The notes beneath the pieces were generated by a model that saw only the letters and a list, made by a program, of their open reading frames with translations, did not search any database and was not told the DNA's origin. Shown piece by piece: positions 42,780 through 52,492 of a stretch of DNA of 64,000 nucleotides. Source of the DNA: a virus; IMG/VR virus record IMGVR_UViG_3300043411_002794, positions 1-64,000 of that record; one strand, given 5' to 3'. Position 1 is the stretch's first letter. Each line of letters opens with the position of its first letter. Position numbers and translations under genes: made by a program.

Positions 42780-43895
42780 CTACCAGGCAGGCAACGTGAT
42801 ATTGGCCTGGAAAGCCGCATTGCGAATCATTTGAACGTCGAGCTCGTGAGTGTAATCGCCCGGATCGAATTTGTCGGGCAAGCGCACCATTGCGACCGGG
42901 CTAGTGCCGAGTCGCTGTAGCTCGCGGAGGATCCCTTCCGATTGTTGAATGGCGTCATTGTCGAGCATGATGATGATCGGCTTGCCGGTCCACGTCCGCA
43001 GCAGCATCTGCTGCGGGCCGGTGAGAGTCTTGCCGAGCAACGCCACTGCCGGGCCGCCGATGCGCCACACGCTCGGAGCCCCTTCCACCACGACCACGAA
43101 GGGCCAGTCTTTGGCCGTATCGAAGTTGTAGAGCATCCGACTCTTCGGCATGCCCGGACGGCCGTAGTACTTGGGAATACCGCTGGTCTTCCAGTCCACG
43201 TCTTCCAGGTACCGTGTCTGCCAGCCGACGAGCTGGCCCTGCATCTTGATCGGGATGTACAACCGATCGCGGGCGGCCCAGAAGTCCCGCTCCGCTTCCA
43301 GCACATAACCGATATCGAAGGCCTGCTGCAAATATTCCGGCGTGTACTGACGACGCCCGATGTACTGCAAAGCCTTGTGACCCGGATACAGCTCACTAAG
43401 CCGCAGGATCGATCCCGGCGGGCGGACCTGAATCAGCGCGGAGGAGATATCCTCTCCCGGCAAGATGACGGCCTCGCGTCGCATATGGCGACCGATGCTG
43501 CGGAAGATCAGATCTTCCAATGCCCGCCGATTGCCGAAGGTGTCCATGCACGGCTCGTTGAAGCAGTGGGCGAGCCAATGCTGCGGAGCCCCGCGGTCAT
43601 CTTCTTGTCCGTACAAATAGTTGATCCACAGCCGCTGCCGTGAATCGTGACAGAACGGACAATTGACCCGGTAGTACTCGCCCCAGGTCAAGGGACGAGA
43701 CTGCCGACGACGGTTGTTAAACGGCCCCGCCGGCAATCCGGAAGATGCCCGACTGAAACTGTCGCCCGGCATCGTCATGGCCGTCGCCGTCGCCATCGCC
43801 GGAGCGCCGGACATCTGAATGCCCTCGTTGGCGATCATGACGTGTTTGAACTGCTGCACCAGCAAAGAGTAAAGCAGCGGGTTTAATCCTGGCAT
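42780..43895 (-). CDS. DnaG-type primase (Toprim)
   Basis: A 371-residue primase. Seen: a zinc-binding N-terminal segment (CPFC at 79-82, then HCFNEPC about 110-116), a conserved RLYIPI segment, and a Toprim domain with the Glu motif VVVEGAPSVW (about 275) and the DxD motif IIIMLDNDA (about 315). It would synthesise RNA primers for lagging-strand replication together with the adjacent DnaB-like helicase. Start at 43895 overlaps the helicase stop as TAATG; upstream in-frame sequence is shadow. Shorter than bacterial DnaG (about 600), typical of phage primases that lack the helicase-binding domain. Confidence 0.85.
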   Translation of the reverse strand: MPGLNPLLYSLLVQQFKHVMIANEGIQMSGAPAMATATAMTMPGDSFSRASSGLPAGPFNNRRRQSRPLTWGEYYRVNCPFCHDSRQRLWINYLYGQEDDRGAPQHWLAHCFNEPCMDTFGNRRALEDLIFRSIGRHMRREAVILPGEDISSALIQVRPPGSILRLSELYPGHKALQYIGRRQYTPEYLQQAFDIGYVLEAERDFWAARDRLYIPIKMQGQLVGWQTRYLEDVDWKTSGIPKYYGRPGMPKSRMLYNFDTAKDWPFVVVVEGAPSVWRIGGPAVALLGKTLTGPQQMLLRTWTGKPIIIMLDNDAIQQSEGILRELQRLGTSPVAMVRLPDKFDPGDYTHELDVQMIRNAAFQANITLPAW

Positions 43896-45589
43896 TAGTC
43901 CACACCGATCCCGTAGTCTGACTGCGTAGTAGGTCCGACCGCCGGACGAAAGCCCGGCGGACCGTGGCCCGCAGGACCACGCGACACACCCTGAATCTGC
44001 ATCGCCGTCGACGAATCGATGAAGCGACCGCTGGCCAGGTCTAGTTGGTAATTGTTGGCAATCACCATCTGCGAATAGTCGTAATCGATGCGAAGCACGG
44101 CCGGTTGCTTGTTGGCGGCTTCGTGATAACGAACCTTCGACCAGTTGAGCAACAGACATCCCGTCTGTTTGTCCTTCACGCCGAGGCAGCCGCACGCCGC
44201 CAGATTTTCCGCAAACGCCTTCGATTCCGCGGCATCCGAGTGATGCAGCAGTGTCGTCGGAGCCCGCTTATTCTGGTCGCCGTTGAACTGGTGCGCGAGC
44301 CAAACCGTGGCCTGAAACTTCTCCGCCACCTGTTGTCGCAGCTGGTCGCCCAACCGACGTAAGTGATAACGGAGACGATCAGGATCTTCGTCACGAGCTT
44401 CCATGAACCGCGTACAGAGCAAACCGGCGTAGTCGATGTGGACCGTGCCGATCTCCTGCCCGCGTTCTTCTCGTAGCCGAGTCAGCAAACTGACGATCTC
44501 TGCCACGCCGCCGCGGCCTGCATTAGGGAAGCGCTCCGAGCCCGAAGCATCGAGCAGCACGAACGACTTGTTGACCCATTCGCAAGCCCGGGCGTATCGC
44601 TCCGACTCGCTCAGCACCATACCGCCGAACCGCCTCGCTTGCTCCGCACCAAGTTCCAGATCTGCAGGCGACAAATTGGCCTGCGTAGTGAGCTTGGTCC
44701 AGTCCATCTCTTCGATCGTACTGCGCTTGATCTTGGCGGCGTAGGACCAGATACGCGGCCGGATCTTACCCTCCGGTTCTTCGTACGAGATCAAAACCGC
44801 CAGCGGCGATGCAGTGTTGAATTGACGCGAACGCTCGAAATAGTTCTGCGCGTTCTGCAGTGCCAGGTGGCACAACTGCGTCGTCTTACCGCTGCCGAAC
44901 ACGCCCAGCAACCCATTACAGTCGCCCGGCCGCTGCCCCTTGATGTAATCGTCGAAGTGCGGGATCCCGGTCTTGTTGTACAACTGCGGCGGCGGCAACG
45001 GCGTGCCGAACAACGGCATCGCCTCGGCCACCGGCATGTCGCGCATCGCTTCGATCCGCATCATGCGATTCTGTGCATCTTCCAAGATGCCTTGCACATC
45101 GGAGACGTACGTCTGCTCGGCGCCCTGGGCTAACCGCGACTGCAGCGGGAACACCACCAAGCGCTCACGGAGGAAGCGTCGCAAGACGTCGCGGCCCTGA
45201 TCAGGCATCAACTCGGACGTTTTCGTGTTATAGATCGTCCAGATCAAACCGCCCTGCCCGTTGTACACGAGTTGCTGCAGGTCCTGCGGCAACAACGCCG
45301 TCGGGTCAGCGGCGACGCGTCGCTCAATCTCATAGATGAGCGCCATCACGGTCCAGTCCCGGTACTGATCGACCATCGTGGCGAACGTCGCCCACAAGAC
45401 GGCCCAGTGTGCCTCCGTTTGCTGCCGGAACAAATCCGGTCGCAACAGAGGGCGGGCCTCGGCGTAAATCGCCGGGCACCGCATGATGTACAAAAACATG
45501 CAGTAAATTTCTTGCTCGGAAACCGGCACCGTGTGTTCGGCCAGTTGAGTATCTAGTCGACGTTGCGTCCGTTCTGAACGATGCGACAT
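43895..45589 (-). CDS. DnaB-like replicative helicase
   Basis: A 564-residue RecA-fold hexameric helicase. Seen: a helical N-terminal domain (residues 20-110), a linker, Walker A GVFGSGKTT (229-237), ISYEEPEG (catalytic Glu region), IGTVHIDYAGLL (Walker B), TVWLAHQFN (the sensor 'Q' motif) and a Gly/Pro-rich C-terminal tail. It would unwind the fork 5'-3' and recruit the primase encoded directly downstream. Length is slightly above that of bacterial DnaB (about 470). Confidence 0.88.
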   Translation of the reverse strand: MSHRSERTQRRLDTQLAEHTVPVSEQEIYCMFLYIMRCPAIYAEARPLLRPDLFRQQTEAHWAVLWATFATMVDQYRDWTVMALIYEIERRVAADPTALLPQDLQQLVYNGQGGLIWTIYNTKTSELMPDQGRDVLRRFLRERLVVFPLQSRLAQGAEQTYVSDVQGILEDAQNRMMRIEAMRDMPVAEAMPLFGTPLPPPQLYNKTGIPHFDDYIKGQRPGDCNGLLGVFGSGKTTQLCHLALQNAQNYFERSRQFNTASPLAVLISYEEPEGKIRPRIWSYAAKIKRSTIEEMDWTKLTTQANLSPADLELGAEQARRFGGMVLSESERYARACEWVNKSFVLLDASGSERFPNAGRGGVAEIVSLLTRLREERGQEIGTVHIDYAGLLCTRFMEARDEDPDRLRYHLRRLGDQLRQQVAEKFQATVWLAHQFNGDQNKRAPTTLLHHSDAAESKAFAENLAACGCLGVKDKQTGCLLLNWSKVRYHEAANKQPAVLRIDYDYSQMVIANNYQLDLASGRFIDSSTAMQIQGVSRGPAGHGPPGFRPAVGPTTQSDYGIGVD

Positions 45590-45591
45590 TG

Positions 45592-46281
45592 TTATCCTTT
45601 CGGGCTAGTCATTTCGCGCTGAATCTGCGTAGCTTCATCGCGAATAGGTTGCGGCAGCGTCGGTAGTAATCGGTCGTACGCAACGCGATTGAACAGGTAT
45701 TCCACGGCGGCCTGACGGAGAAAGTCCGCCGCCAATTCATGCAGACCAAACTCAGTTGCCATGCAGTACCGCAGCAGCGGTCCCGCCTGCACGCGGTGTC
45801 GGTCACAAATAGCCGTGACCTGAATGGCTCGATCCGTTTGGGCCGGATAGAGTCGTTTCAAAGCCCAGATCTCGGTCTGCACGACTTCCCGTTGTCGATG
45901 CCACGACTCGGCAATCTCTGAGCTGCGCTCGGCGGTGATCTGGTAATAGTGCGAAAGAATATCACCGTGTGTCAGCGTATTCGGGGCAGGCGGCGTACGC
46001 CCGCGACGAAGTGCAAACGCCGCCTGGATGTACACGATCGGATCGAGCTGGTGCTGCGTGAAGAAGTCGGCCAGCCGCGGCCAGATCGGCCGGTGGTTAC
46101 GACCAAACGAATCGCGACCGCCATCCCAGTGCGGGATCTCTTCATCGCCGTAGGTCAGCGCCGACGGACACGCACGACGATACTCGGCGCAGTAGATGCT
46201 CCGAATAAACGTCGGCAGTACCGCTTCGGTGATCTCTCCCAAACCTTCGCCGAGAGAGATTCCTCGTCTCGGGTCGGTCAT
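45592..46281 (-). CDS. hypothetical protein, possible helicase accessory (229 aa)
   Basis: Unrecognised helical protein. It lies between the SF2 helicase and DnaB-like helicase genes, its start overlapping the SF2 stop, and two bases before the DnaB-like start. A loader or accessory role for the helicase is a position-based guess only. Confidence 0.6.
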   Translation of the reverse strand: MTDPRRGISLGEGLGEITEAVLPTFIRSIYCAEYRRACPSALTYGDEEIPHWDGGRDSFGRNHRPIWPRLADFFTQHQLDPIVYIQAAFALRRGRTPPAPNTLTHGDILSHYYQITAERSSEIAESWHRQREVVQTEIWALKRLYPAQTDRAIQVTAICDRHRVQAGPLLRYCMATEFGLHELAADFLRQAAVEYLFNRVAYDRLLPTLPQPIRDEATQIQREMTSPKG

Positions 46282-47792
46282 AGGAAAGATCTCGTCATTT
46301 CGGCTTGGCCAATTTGTCGCTTACCCTGGTCCCAGTCCTGATCCCACTCCAGTTCCTTGTAGGTTCCATAGCGGGACTTGGAGCGACGCAAGAAGTCGTC
46401 GTCCCAGTAGTCGATCGTGTCGATCACCTGGCCGTACTCTTTGCCGTCGTGCAAACGAGAGGCACGACCAGGGCCCTGGGTATCCAGGATTTCCGAACTG
46501 CGGGCATCGGCCCGCACGACGGTCTGCAGGGCGGTGAAGTCGACGCCGGTCGCCCAGACGTCAGTGGCGATCACTCGCTTGAGCTGTTGCTGTTCGAACG
46601 CGAGCTGCATGTTGTAGCGCACTTCCGACGTCACATCGACGAAGTGCTGCGGCAACATTCCCGTCGCCTTGTAGTTGTTGAATTCCTCCGGCTTCATTTC
46701 CGCATAGCACAGCGCGAAGTCTTTCAACTCCTGCCACAGGTGCACGGCATGCTCAACGGTCTCGACCAACACGAGCACCTGCTCGTCGGCCGGGATCGTA
46801 CGAACCTCGTCGGCGATGATCCTGTTGCGGAACGCATTTCGCCAGATTCCCCATCGCTTCTGTGCCGTGTCCTTCTTGCCCTTCGCCGGATTCTTGTCCA
46901 TGCGAATCGGCAACCAACGTACGCGGATCGGAACGACCAACCCGAGACGCACGGCCTCGGCGTAGGACATCTCGAAAAGCAACGGGCCGAACAAACCTTC
47001 CAACCGGACTTCGGCTCCATCCATCCGACCGAACGGCGTGGCGGAGAACCCGAAGTTACGGCTAAACCGATAAATCTCGGCCAGCTTGTTGGCATAGTTG
47101 TCGGTCACCAGCTGGTGACATTCATCGCCAAAGAGGAAGTCGGCGTCGCCGTTGCTGCGATGCACGCTATCGGCCGTGATAACCATGACGCGCCCCCACT
47201 GGGCCTTTCCGCCGCCCAGCATCCCGACGCTCGGCAAGTACTTCCGCAGCTGCCGCATGATACGACTGGCCACGGCTACCTGCTTCACAACGATGTGGAT
47301 GTTGGCATACGGATAGCGAAGCGCCATGGCGCAGATCAGCGAGGTCTTACCGAAACCGGTCGGAGCCTTGATGACCCCGCCGCGGTGGCGATCCATCGTC
47401 TCCACGCACTCCTGCTGCCGTGCCCGGTACTGCAGCACCTGCTCGATGTTGTTGGCAAACAGCTGGAAGCGATTCGGTCGATGATGATCGGCCGTCAGAT
47501 CGAGCTCACGGACATGGTGCCCGAGCGAACGAAGCTTCTGTACGATCGACTGTGCGAAGCCGGCCGCACAAGTAAAGCGGCCTTCGTCCAAACGATAGAG
47601 CGTCCGTGTCTGCAGCGAGACGGGGCGGTAGACGCCCTCGGGGTTGGCGTACGCTGCGCGGCCGCGAAGAAAAGTTTTATGGGTGTAGGTCAGCCCTGGC
47701 GCCAGGGCCGAGACTATCTCGGGAGGAAGAGGATTCTTTCCGTCCGGCGAGACGTCGATGAGATTTGCGCTGCGACGAATAAGAATGTGCAT
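46278..47792 (-). CDS. superfamily 2 helicase (UvsW-like)
   Basis: A 504-residue SF2 ATPase. Seen: an N-terminal extension of about 120 residues, Walker A APTGFGKT (143-150), DECH box in LFGDECHQL (about 222-226), motif III FSATPF, and motif VI QGPGRASR with the arginine finger. This resembles UvsW-type phage helicases that remodel forks and Holliday junctions. ATG at 47792 preceded by GGTGG four bases upstream. A candidate plus-strand small RNA lies in the gap to the preceding gene. Confidence 0.88.
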   Translation of the reverse strand: MHILIRRSANLIDVSPDGKNPLPPEIVSALAPGLTYTHKTFLRGRAAYANPEGVYRPVSLQTRTLYRLDEGRFTCAAGFAQSIVQKLRSLGHHVRELDLTADHHRPNRFQLFANNIEQVLQYRARQQECVETMDRHRGGVIKAPTGFGKTSLICAMALRYPYANIHIVVKQVAVASRIMRQLRKYLPSVGMLGGGKAQWGRVMVITADSVHRSNGDADFLFGDECHQLVTDNYANKLAEIYRFSRNFGFSATPFGRMDGAEVRLEGLFGPLLFEMSYAEAVRLGLVVPIRVRWLPIRMDKNPAKGKKDTAQKRWGIWRNAFRNRIIADEVRTIPADEQVLVLVETVEHAVHLWQELKDFALCYAEMKPEEFNNYKATGMLPQHFVDVTSEVRYNMQLAFEQQQLKRVIATDVWATGVDFTALQTVVRADARSSEILDTQGPGRASRLHDGKEYGQVIDTIDYWDDDFLRRSKSRYGTYKELEWDQDWDQGKRQIGQAEMTRSFL

Positions 47793-47821
47793 ACGTCCAC
47801 CGTATTTCGTATCCGGAAGAC

Positions 47822-47850
47822 TTGCACACCCCAACAGCTTGCGCTATCAT
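47822..47850 (+). promoter_or_regulatory. candidate sigma-70-type promoter (plus strand)
   Basis: TTGCAC (47822-47827) and TATCAT (47845-47850) are separated by exactly 17 bases, the optimal spacing; the -10 matches five of six consensus positions and the -35 three. It points rightward, against all genes around it, and leads into a terminator about 75 bases away. Confidence 0.45.
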
Positions 47851-48407
47851 TGTGAAGTCGTTCCATTGGTGCCAGCCGATTGGAAGCCACAGGGGTCTTG
47901 CGATGCCGGTCGCAAGACCCCATTTTTTATGCGCTGTTCTTCCGAGAAGACTCGGCGTCCCAACGCGGTAATTTCAAACGTACCGTACTTCTCCCGTTTG
48001 TCGTGATAGGGCGAGAAGCCTCGCTCTTTCCCGATAAACGTCAACAGTCGATGGAACGCCGGCAGCTCCATCTCCTCGGGCAACTTAGCGTGCACTTGAA
48101 TCGTGCTGCCGGGCTCGAACTGCTCATGAAACACAAAGGCCTGCGGACCAGCGGCCGTCTTTCTGCGATACGACTGCGTGGACGGAACCCCGTGAATCAC
48201 GAGATCCCAAGCAACGCGATCGACCATCCCTTGACAACTGTTCGTCGTCATGGCGGCGTACCGCAATAACGACTCCCACTGCTCAGGAAGAAAGATGATT
48301 TGCCGCTGCGCGTTGCGGAGAAAGCGAAACCAAGCCCCTTTGCCGCGGCGCTCTCGCACAGTCCCTAAACAAGGGAACGTGAATTCGAGCGTAGCGGTGA
48401 CTTCCAT
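47847..48407 (-). CDS. conserved phage protein of unknown function (186 aa)
   Basis: Unrecognised by name. The segment FSPYHDKREKYGTFEI near residue 138, preceded by a helix, resembles a signature I recall from phage proteins of unknown function (G-x-S-P-x-x-x-x-x-x-Y-G-x-F). The C-terminal 30 residues (after ALGRR) have unusual composition and are encoded within the candidate plus-strand small RNA region, so the family-typical part may end earlier. Confidence 0.65.
   Translation of the reverse strand: MEVTATLEFTFPCLGTVRERRGKGAWFRFLRNAQRQIIFLPEQWESLLRYAAMTTNSCQGMVDRVAWDLVIHGVPSTQSYRRKTAAGPQAFVFHEQFEPGSTIQVHAKLPEEMELPAFHRLLTFIGKERGFSPYHDKREKYGTFEITALGRRVFSEEQRIKNGVLRPASQDPCGFQSAGTNGTTSQ
47857..47928 (+). 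ncRNA. candidate small RNA on the plus strand (about 72 nt)
   Basis: Predicted from a promoter-like sequence plus terminator. Stem 1 (47861-47869 with 47876-47885, 9 bp, one bulge, 6-base loop) is followed by a perfect 11-bp stem (47892-47902 with 47911-47921) and A plus six T. No open frame fits, so it would be a structured antisense or trans-acting RNA. It is complementary to the 3' end of the 186-residue gene's mRNA, just upstream of the SF2 helicase start. Not matched to any known family. Confidence 0.45.
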
Positions 48408-48458
48408 TTCTCAACTCCGAGCGCGGTCGGCCATCCTAGCTTCGTGCCATATGGCGTG

Positions 48459-49388
48459 TCAAACAGTAGTCGCGAACTCCGCGAGGTGCGACTTATAAGC
48501 CGTGAGCTCATCATCAGTTTTGAAGATTCTAGTCGGATCAAAAACATCAACCTGCTGTCGATTGAGTCCCTGCAGCCAGGTGTAATTCAGGAACGACAAG
48601 AACATTTGTGAGGCCCGCAGATCACCCCGCGCGCCGCGTCCGGCAGCATGCCAGATGCGCCACAAGAAATGCCCGGGGATTTGCATCTCAGCCGCGGAAG
48701 GCGGTTCCCGGTGCTGCCATGCTGCTAGCACGCAGAAGTTGCGTCGCGACTGCGCATCAATCACCAGCGACGTTGACGACGAAACCTGGGCCTGTTGCTG
48801 CACGTCGAGCCCCATGAACCGCCGCAACTTGTTGGTACGGTAAGGAGTATCCGAAGCAACATACCAACGCGGATCGCGAATCGCCGCCACCACGTGTGCG
48901 ACGAAGTAGGGATGCAGATCCTGCAGAAAACACAGCGAGGACCATGCCGGATGCCGTCGCAAGAGCTCGAGTCCCGTGGCGTCCAAGTCACCCGCATTTT
49001 CACGTAATCGTTTTGCCAGGGCATAGGTCACGTAATCTCCGGCAGTCATCGTATGCCAGCCGCCTAGTGCCGGCGGCAACGAACACTGCCGCATCCGAAA
49101 CAAAGCAATCTGCGGATTCTGCAGCTCGCGACGCGTGCTGCAAAGCAACGGACTAGCCACCTCAAAACGAGCCACCGACTGACCCAACTGCTGGTAGAGG
49201 CCTACCAGCAGGTCCACGTTGCCCTCGGTGCCGAGCAGACGAATACTGCGCGGCCGGGTGAATAACGGCCCAGTCACAAAATTGTGTGACGGCATACGAG
49301 ACGAACACGGCGACCGCGTACCGTCGGAGTACCACACGATGCCGTCCGGCGCCGTGTGAATTTTAAGCGTAAGTTCTTCGGCAATCAC
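48459..49388 (-). CDS. hypothetical protein (309 aa)
   Basis: Unrecognised alpha-helical protein rich in Arg and aromatic residues, located between the SbcC-like gene and the 186-residue gene. GTG start with a distant GGAG. No motif was recognised. Confidence 0.65.
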   Translation of the reverse strand: MIAEELTLKIHTAPDGIVWYSDGTRSPCSSRMPSHNFVTGPLFTRPRSIRLLGTEGNVDLLVGLYQQLGQSVARFEVASPLLCSTRRELQNPQIALFRMRQCSLPPALGGWHTMTAGDYVTYALAKRLRENAGDLDATGLELLRRHPAWSSLCFLQDLHPYFVAHVVAAIRDPRWYVASDTPYRTNKLRRFMGLDVQQQAQVSSSTSLVIDAQSRRNFCVLAAWQHREPPSAAEMQIPGHFLWRIWHAAGRGARGDLRASQMFLSFLNYTWLQGLNRQQVDVFDPTRIFKTDDELTAYKSHLAEFATTV

Positions 49389-49406
49389 GGGTACGGCGCT
49401 CCGTAA

Positions 49407-51617
49407 TTACAGGGAGATGACGTGGTCGAACAGCGGCGCGAGTTCTTCTTCGTGCGTGACGATGATCACCTGCAGGCCGCGATCGGCCAGGATCCCGCGT
49501 AAACGGTCGAACACCGGGGCAAATGCGGCAATCGCCTTCTTGTCGAGATAGGCGGTTGGCTCGTCGAGGAACAGTACATCCAGATTCTCAGCGAACTGGA
49601 CGGCGGCAGCAATCCGGAACAACCAGGCAAGCAGGGTCTTCTGCCCGCCGGAAAGCCGTCGAGCACCCTGGCGGCGGCCGTCGTGAAAGAGGGCTGAGAA
49701 GTTCAGCGAGTCGTCGGCCATGACGGTAAACGGGGCGTCGCAGATCCGGAGCAAGTCGTTCAGCTCGCCCTCGGCCCGCTGCAAACGGGTCTGCAGCACG
49801 ATCTTTTGCGATTGCTTGAGGGCTTCCTGAACTTCCGTGCCTTCCTGGATCCAGTTACGCATCCGGTTCGCCTCAGCAATCCGCTGCGACATCCGTTGCG
49901 ACTCGGCCAGCAGCTGCTCGACCTGCGGCCGCAACCCGGCTACCCGCGTCGAGCAGGTCACGTGGAGCTGCTGCTGCGACGTACGCTGCATGATCCGCGT
50001 GGCGGCCGCCTGAGCCTCTTCCGGCTTCGGTGCGTTCAGCCAACGCTGCGTAAGGGCCTGCAGCTGCTCCTGCTTGGCCGCTATCGATCCTTCCGACTTG
50101 GCGACGCGTTCTTCGATCGTCGAGATCTTGGCCCGTACCTGAGTCAGCATCACCGATGCCTCGTCGTAGGTCTTGATCTTGGACTGCCACTCCACGGCGT
50201 TGCCGTCGACCGGCGTCAACGTCTGCGGCGACTGAAGTTGCGTCCGCAGCGTCTTGAGTTCGCTTTCACGCACGGCATTAGCCTGCGACCAAGCCGCGTG
50301 CGCCTGCTGTTGCTGTACCCGCTTCGCCCGGGCCTGCTGATAAGTCGTAGTAGCGGCTAGGTATTGATCTGCAGCCTGTTGAGCAACAGCCCGCAACTCC
50401 GTAAGCTCGGCCTGCAGAGTAGCCAGTTGCTGCGACTTACCCGGGATTCCGGCCTCCACCTTGGACACGGTGTCCGCGATGTTGGTCGTAGGAGTCCGGC
50501 ACGTCGGGCACTCGGCAATCCCGGTCAAACGAAACTGCGAAACATACGACTGATCCTTGAGGATCTCGGCAGTAATAGCCGCAATCGCATTGCCCAGCTC
50601 GGCGACGCGGGGATTCGTTTCCGGCGGCTTCGGCGCCTCCGGTTCGGCATCGACGGTCGGTTCGGGTGTACCGCTCCGCTCCAGCACGGCAACACGGTCC
50701 TGCCATTGCTGCCGCTGCTCCAGCACTTGCTGGTAATTGCGCAAGTTGATGATCGCCGCCCGAATCGCGTCCACGTTCTGGCGTTCCGCGGTGATCATGT
50801 TCTCCAGGCTAAGCGCCGCCGATCGCAGTTCAATCAGCGAGGACTTGTCCGGAAAGATCGCTGCGGTGAGCTGGCTGATCTCCATCGCCAAGGCGTCCTG
50901 CTGCCCGGTGGCGGCAAGATACCCGGCATAAGCATCTACGATCTTTTGATCGGCAGACTGGGCCGTCGCGAAGTCCGCGATCGAATCCACTACCGCCAGT
51001 TGCTGCTCGGCCTGCGCCAATTCAGCTTGCTTCTGCTGCAAATTAAGCAGCAGCGTATCGAGGTTGCCCTGCGTCTCCGCAGGCACCTGCAGCTTAGAAT
51101 CGTGGTCGGCGATCGCCTTGATGCAGCGGGCCGCGTGCGTCGTGTCGAACAGCTGCTGAAACAGCTTCAGCCGTACCTCGGGCTGCTCGGCCAAGAACCC
51201 GAAGATATCTTCCTGGGCCACGAGCATAAAACGATCCACGAGCTTCGGATCAAGCCCATACAACTCGGCCAGCTTAGCGGTGACCTTCGTCTCGCCGGCC
51301 GCCGCCAGGACGCCGTCGTACTGTAGCGTCGCTTGATCCGTGTCGGGACGGAGGCTGCGGTACAACTCGAAGTTGTGTCCGCGCTTGGTCATCTTCATCC
51401 GCGCGTTCGCCCGTTCGTGCGGCGGGGCGAGCTGGTAGATGTTTTCCTGCTTGGTCCCGAAGTTCGGGTTCAAGCCGGTCCACAGCCATTTCACCGCCGC
51501 CTGGATGTTTGACTTACCGGACCCGTTCGGCCCGATCAGGGCCGTGATTCCAGGCCCGAATTCAAGCACACGGTGACTGTGCTGGCACCAATTGACCAGC
51601 GTCAACTCCGTAATCAT
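49407..51617 (-). CDS. SbcC/Rad50-like ATPase (736 aa)
   Basis: SMC-type ATPase corresponding to T4 gp46 and SbcC. Seen: Walker A LIGPNGSGKSN (27-37), long coiled coils, a zinc hook CPTC about residue 366, ABC signature LSGGQKTLLAWL near the C-terminus, Walker B DVLFLDEPTAYLD, and the H-loop IIVTHEEE. With the Mre11-like nuclease it would process DNA ends for recombination-dependent replication. The start overlaps the next upstream stop as ATGA. Length is shorter than E. coli SbcC (about 1050), normal for phage versions. Confidence 0.92.
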   Translation of the reverse strand: MITELTLVNWCQHSHRVLEFGPGITALIGPNGSGKSNIQAAVKWLWTGLNPNFGTKQENIYQLAPPHERANARMKMTKRGHNFELYRSLRPDTDQATLQYDGVLAAAGETKVTAKLAELYGLDPKLVDRFMLVAQEDIFGFLAEQPEVRLKLFQQLFDTTHAARCIKAIADHDSKLQVPAETQGNLDTLLLNLQQKQAELAQAEQQLAVVDSIADFATAQSADQKIVDAYAGYLAATGQQDALAMEISQLTAAIFPDKSSLIELRSAALSLENMITAERQNVDAIRAAIINLRNYQQVLEQRQQWQDRVAVLERSGTPEPTVDAEPEAPKPPETNPRVAELGNAIAAITAEILKDQSYVSQFRLTGIAECPTCRTPTTNIADTVSKVEAGIPGKSQQLATLQAELTELRAVAQQAADQYLAATTTYQQARAKRVQQQQAHAAWSQANAVRESELKTLRTQLQSPQTLTPVDGNAVEWQSKIKTYDEASVMLTQVRAKISTIEERVAKSEGSIAAKQEQLQALTQRWLNAPKPEEAQAAATRIMQRTSQQQLHVTCSTRVAGLRPQVEQLLAESQRMSQRIAEANRMRNWIQEGTEVQEALKQSQKIVLQTRLQRAEGELNDLLRICDAPFTVMADDSLNFSALFHDGRRQGARRLSGGQKTLLAWLFRIAAAVQFAENLDVLFLDEPTAYLDKKAIAAFAPVFDRLRGILADRGLQVIIVTHEEELAPLFDHVISL

Positions 51618-52492
51618 CGAGTCTCCATGGAGATATTTCGTAAAGGTTTGTGATAACCGCCGACTTCACGTTCATCGACAGTCAGCGTTTTGACGCACCA
51701 TTCCTGCAACTGCATTGCACGCGCCCGCTGCGGATCGTATTCAAAGTTGTAGTCGCACTGCTCAGTAAGAAACACGGCGACCTTGCGGGGCAGCGCCGGT
51801 GCCGCCCCACTAAACAAAACCGACGGATCCGTACGCTGGAAACAACTTCGACACTGCCCGTCGACGTACCAACCGCCGCACCGACCGCAGAAAGAAAAGT
51901 TGATCCGCGGTAACTCGCAGTCAAGTTGCGCAGACTCTTCGTTGTACTTCACGAGAGTGACAATCGAATTATCCAGCACCTCGCAAAGCGGGTTGTGGTC
52001 GGCCATCGTCAAAATTGTGGCCCAGTTTTCGCGAAGCGCACCAAACACGGAACGGACGACGGCACCCTTCTCGCCCATCAAGCAGAAGTTGGCTGTCGAT
52101 CGATACCGGGGCGGCGGCTCGGTTGTCGGGCTGTACTCGTCGGCTGCCTTAGCCTGCGCATAATCCGGCGAGTTCGGCTGCAACAAAAAGTGCGAATCAC
52201 CAGGACCGGGCAAGGTATCCAACCAACGGGCGCCGGCGAAGTACATGCTGCGCATCTTCCAGTTCAGCGCTTCGCGAATGCAATACCGACAAACGACACC
52301 GCGGAACAATGTCCCCGGTCCGTAAAAATACGTCACCCGCCCGGTAGTCTTGCGAGTCTCCGGATCCAACAGACGAACAATCTCGTCGTCGGACAGCTGC
52401 GGTGCAATTCGCCGAATGTCCGCATGGCCCGGCCCATAAATTACGCCGGTACGTTCCGGCGGATTTAAGCTGTAGTCTGTGGTGTCTGGCAT
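51614..52492 (-). CDS. hypothetical protein with zinc-ribbon cysteines (292 aa)
   Basis: Unrecognised. Seen: CRYC near residue 70 and FCGRCGGWYVDGQCRSC near 210-226, together likely zinc sites. It sits between the SbcC-like and SbcD-like genes and overlaps the latter by 28 bases, so it may belong to the same complex. ATG at 52492; a longer upstream frame is shadow. Confidence 0.65.
   Translation of the reverse strand: MPDTTDYSLNPPERTGVIYGPGHADIRRIAPQLSDDEIVRLLDPETRKTTGRVTYFYGPGTLFRGVVCRYCIREALNWKMRSMYFAGARWLDTLPGPGDSHFLLQPNSPDYAQAKAADEYSPTTEPPPRYRSTANFCLMGEKGAVVRSVFGALRENWATILTMADHNPLCEVLDNSIVTLVKYNEESAQLDCELPRINFSFCGRCGGWYVDGQCRSCFQRTDPSVLFSGAAPALPRKVAVFLTEQCDYNFEYDPQRARAMQLQEWCVKTLTVDEREVGGYHKPLRNISMETR

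Noticed and set aside
46305-47855. A 516-codon plus-strand open frame opposite the SF2 helicase
   Set aside because: The minus frame carries all helicase motifs; the plus frame has none and no ribosome site.
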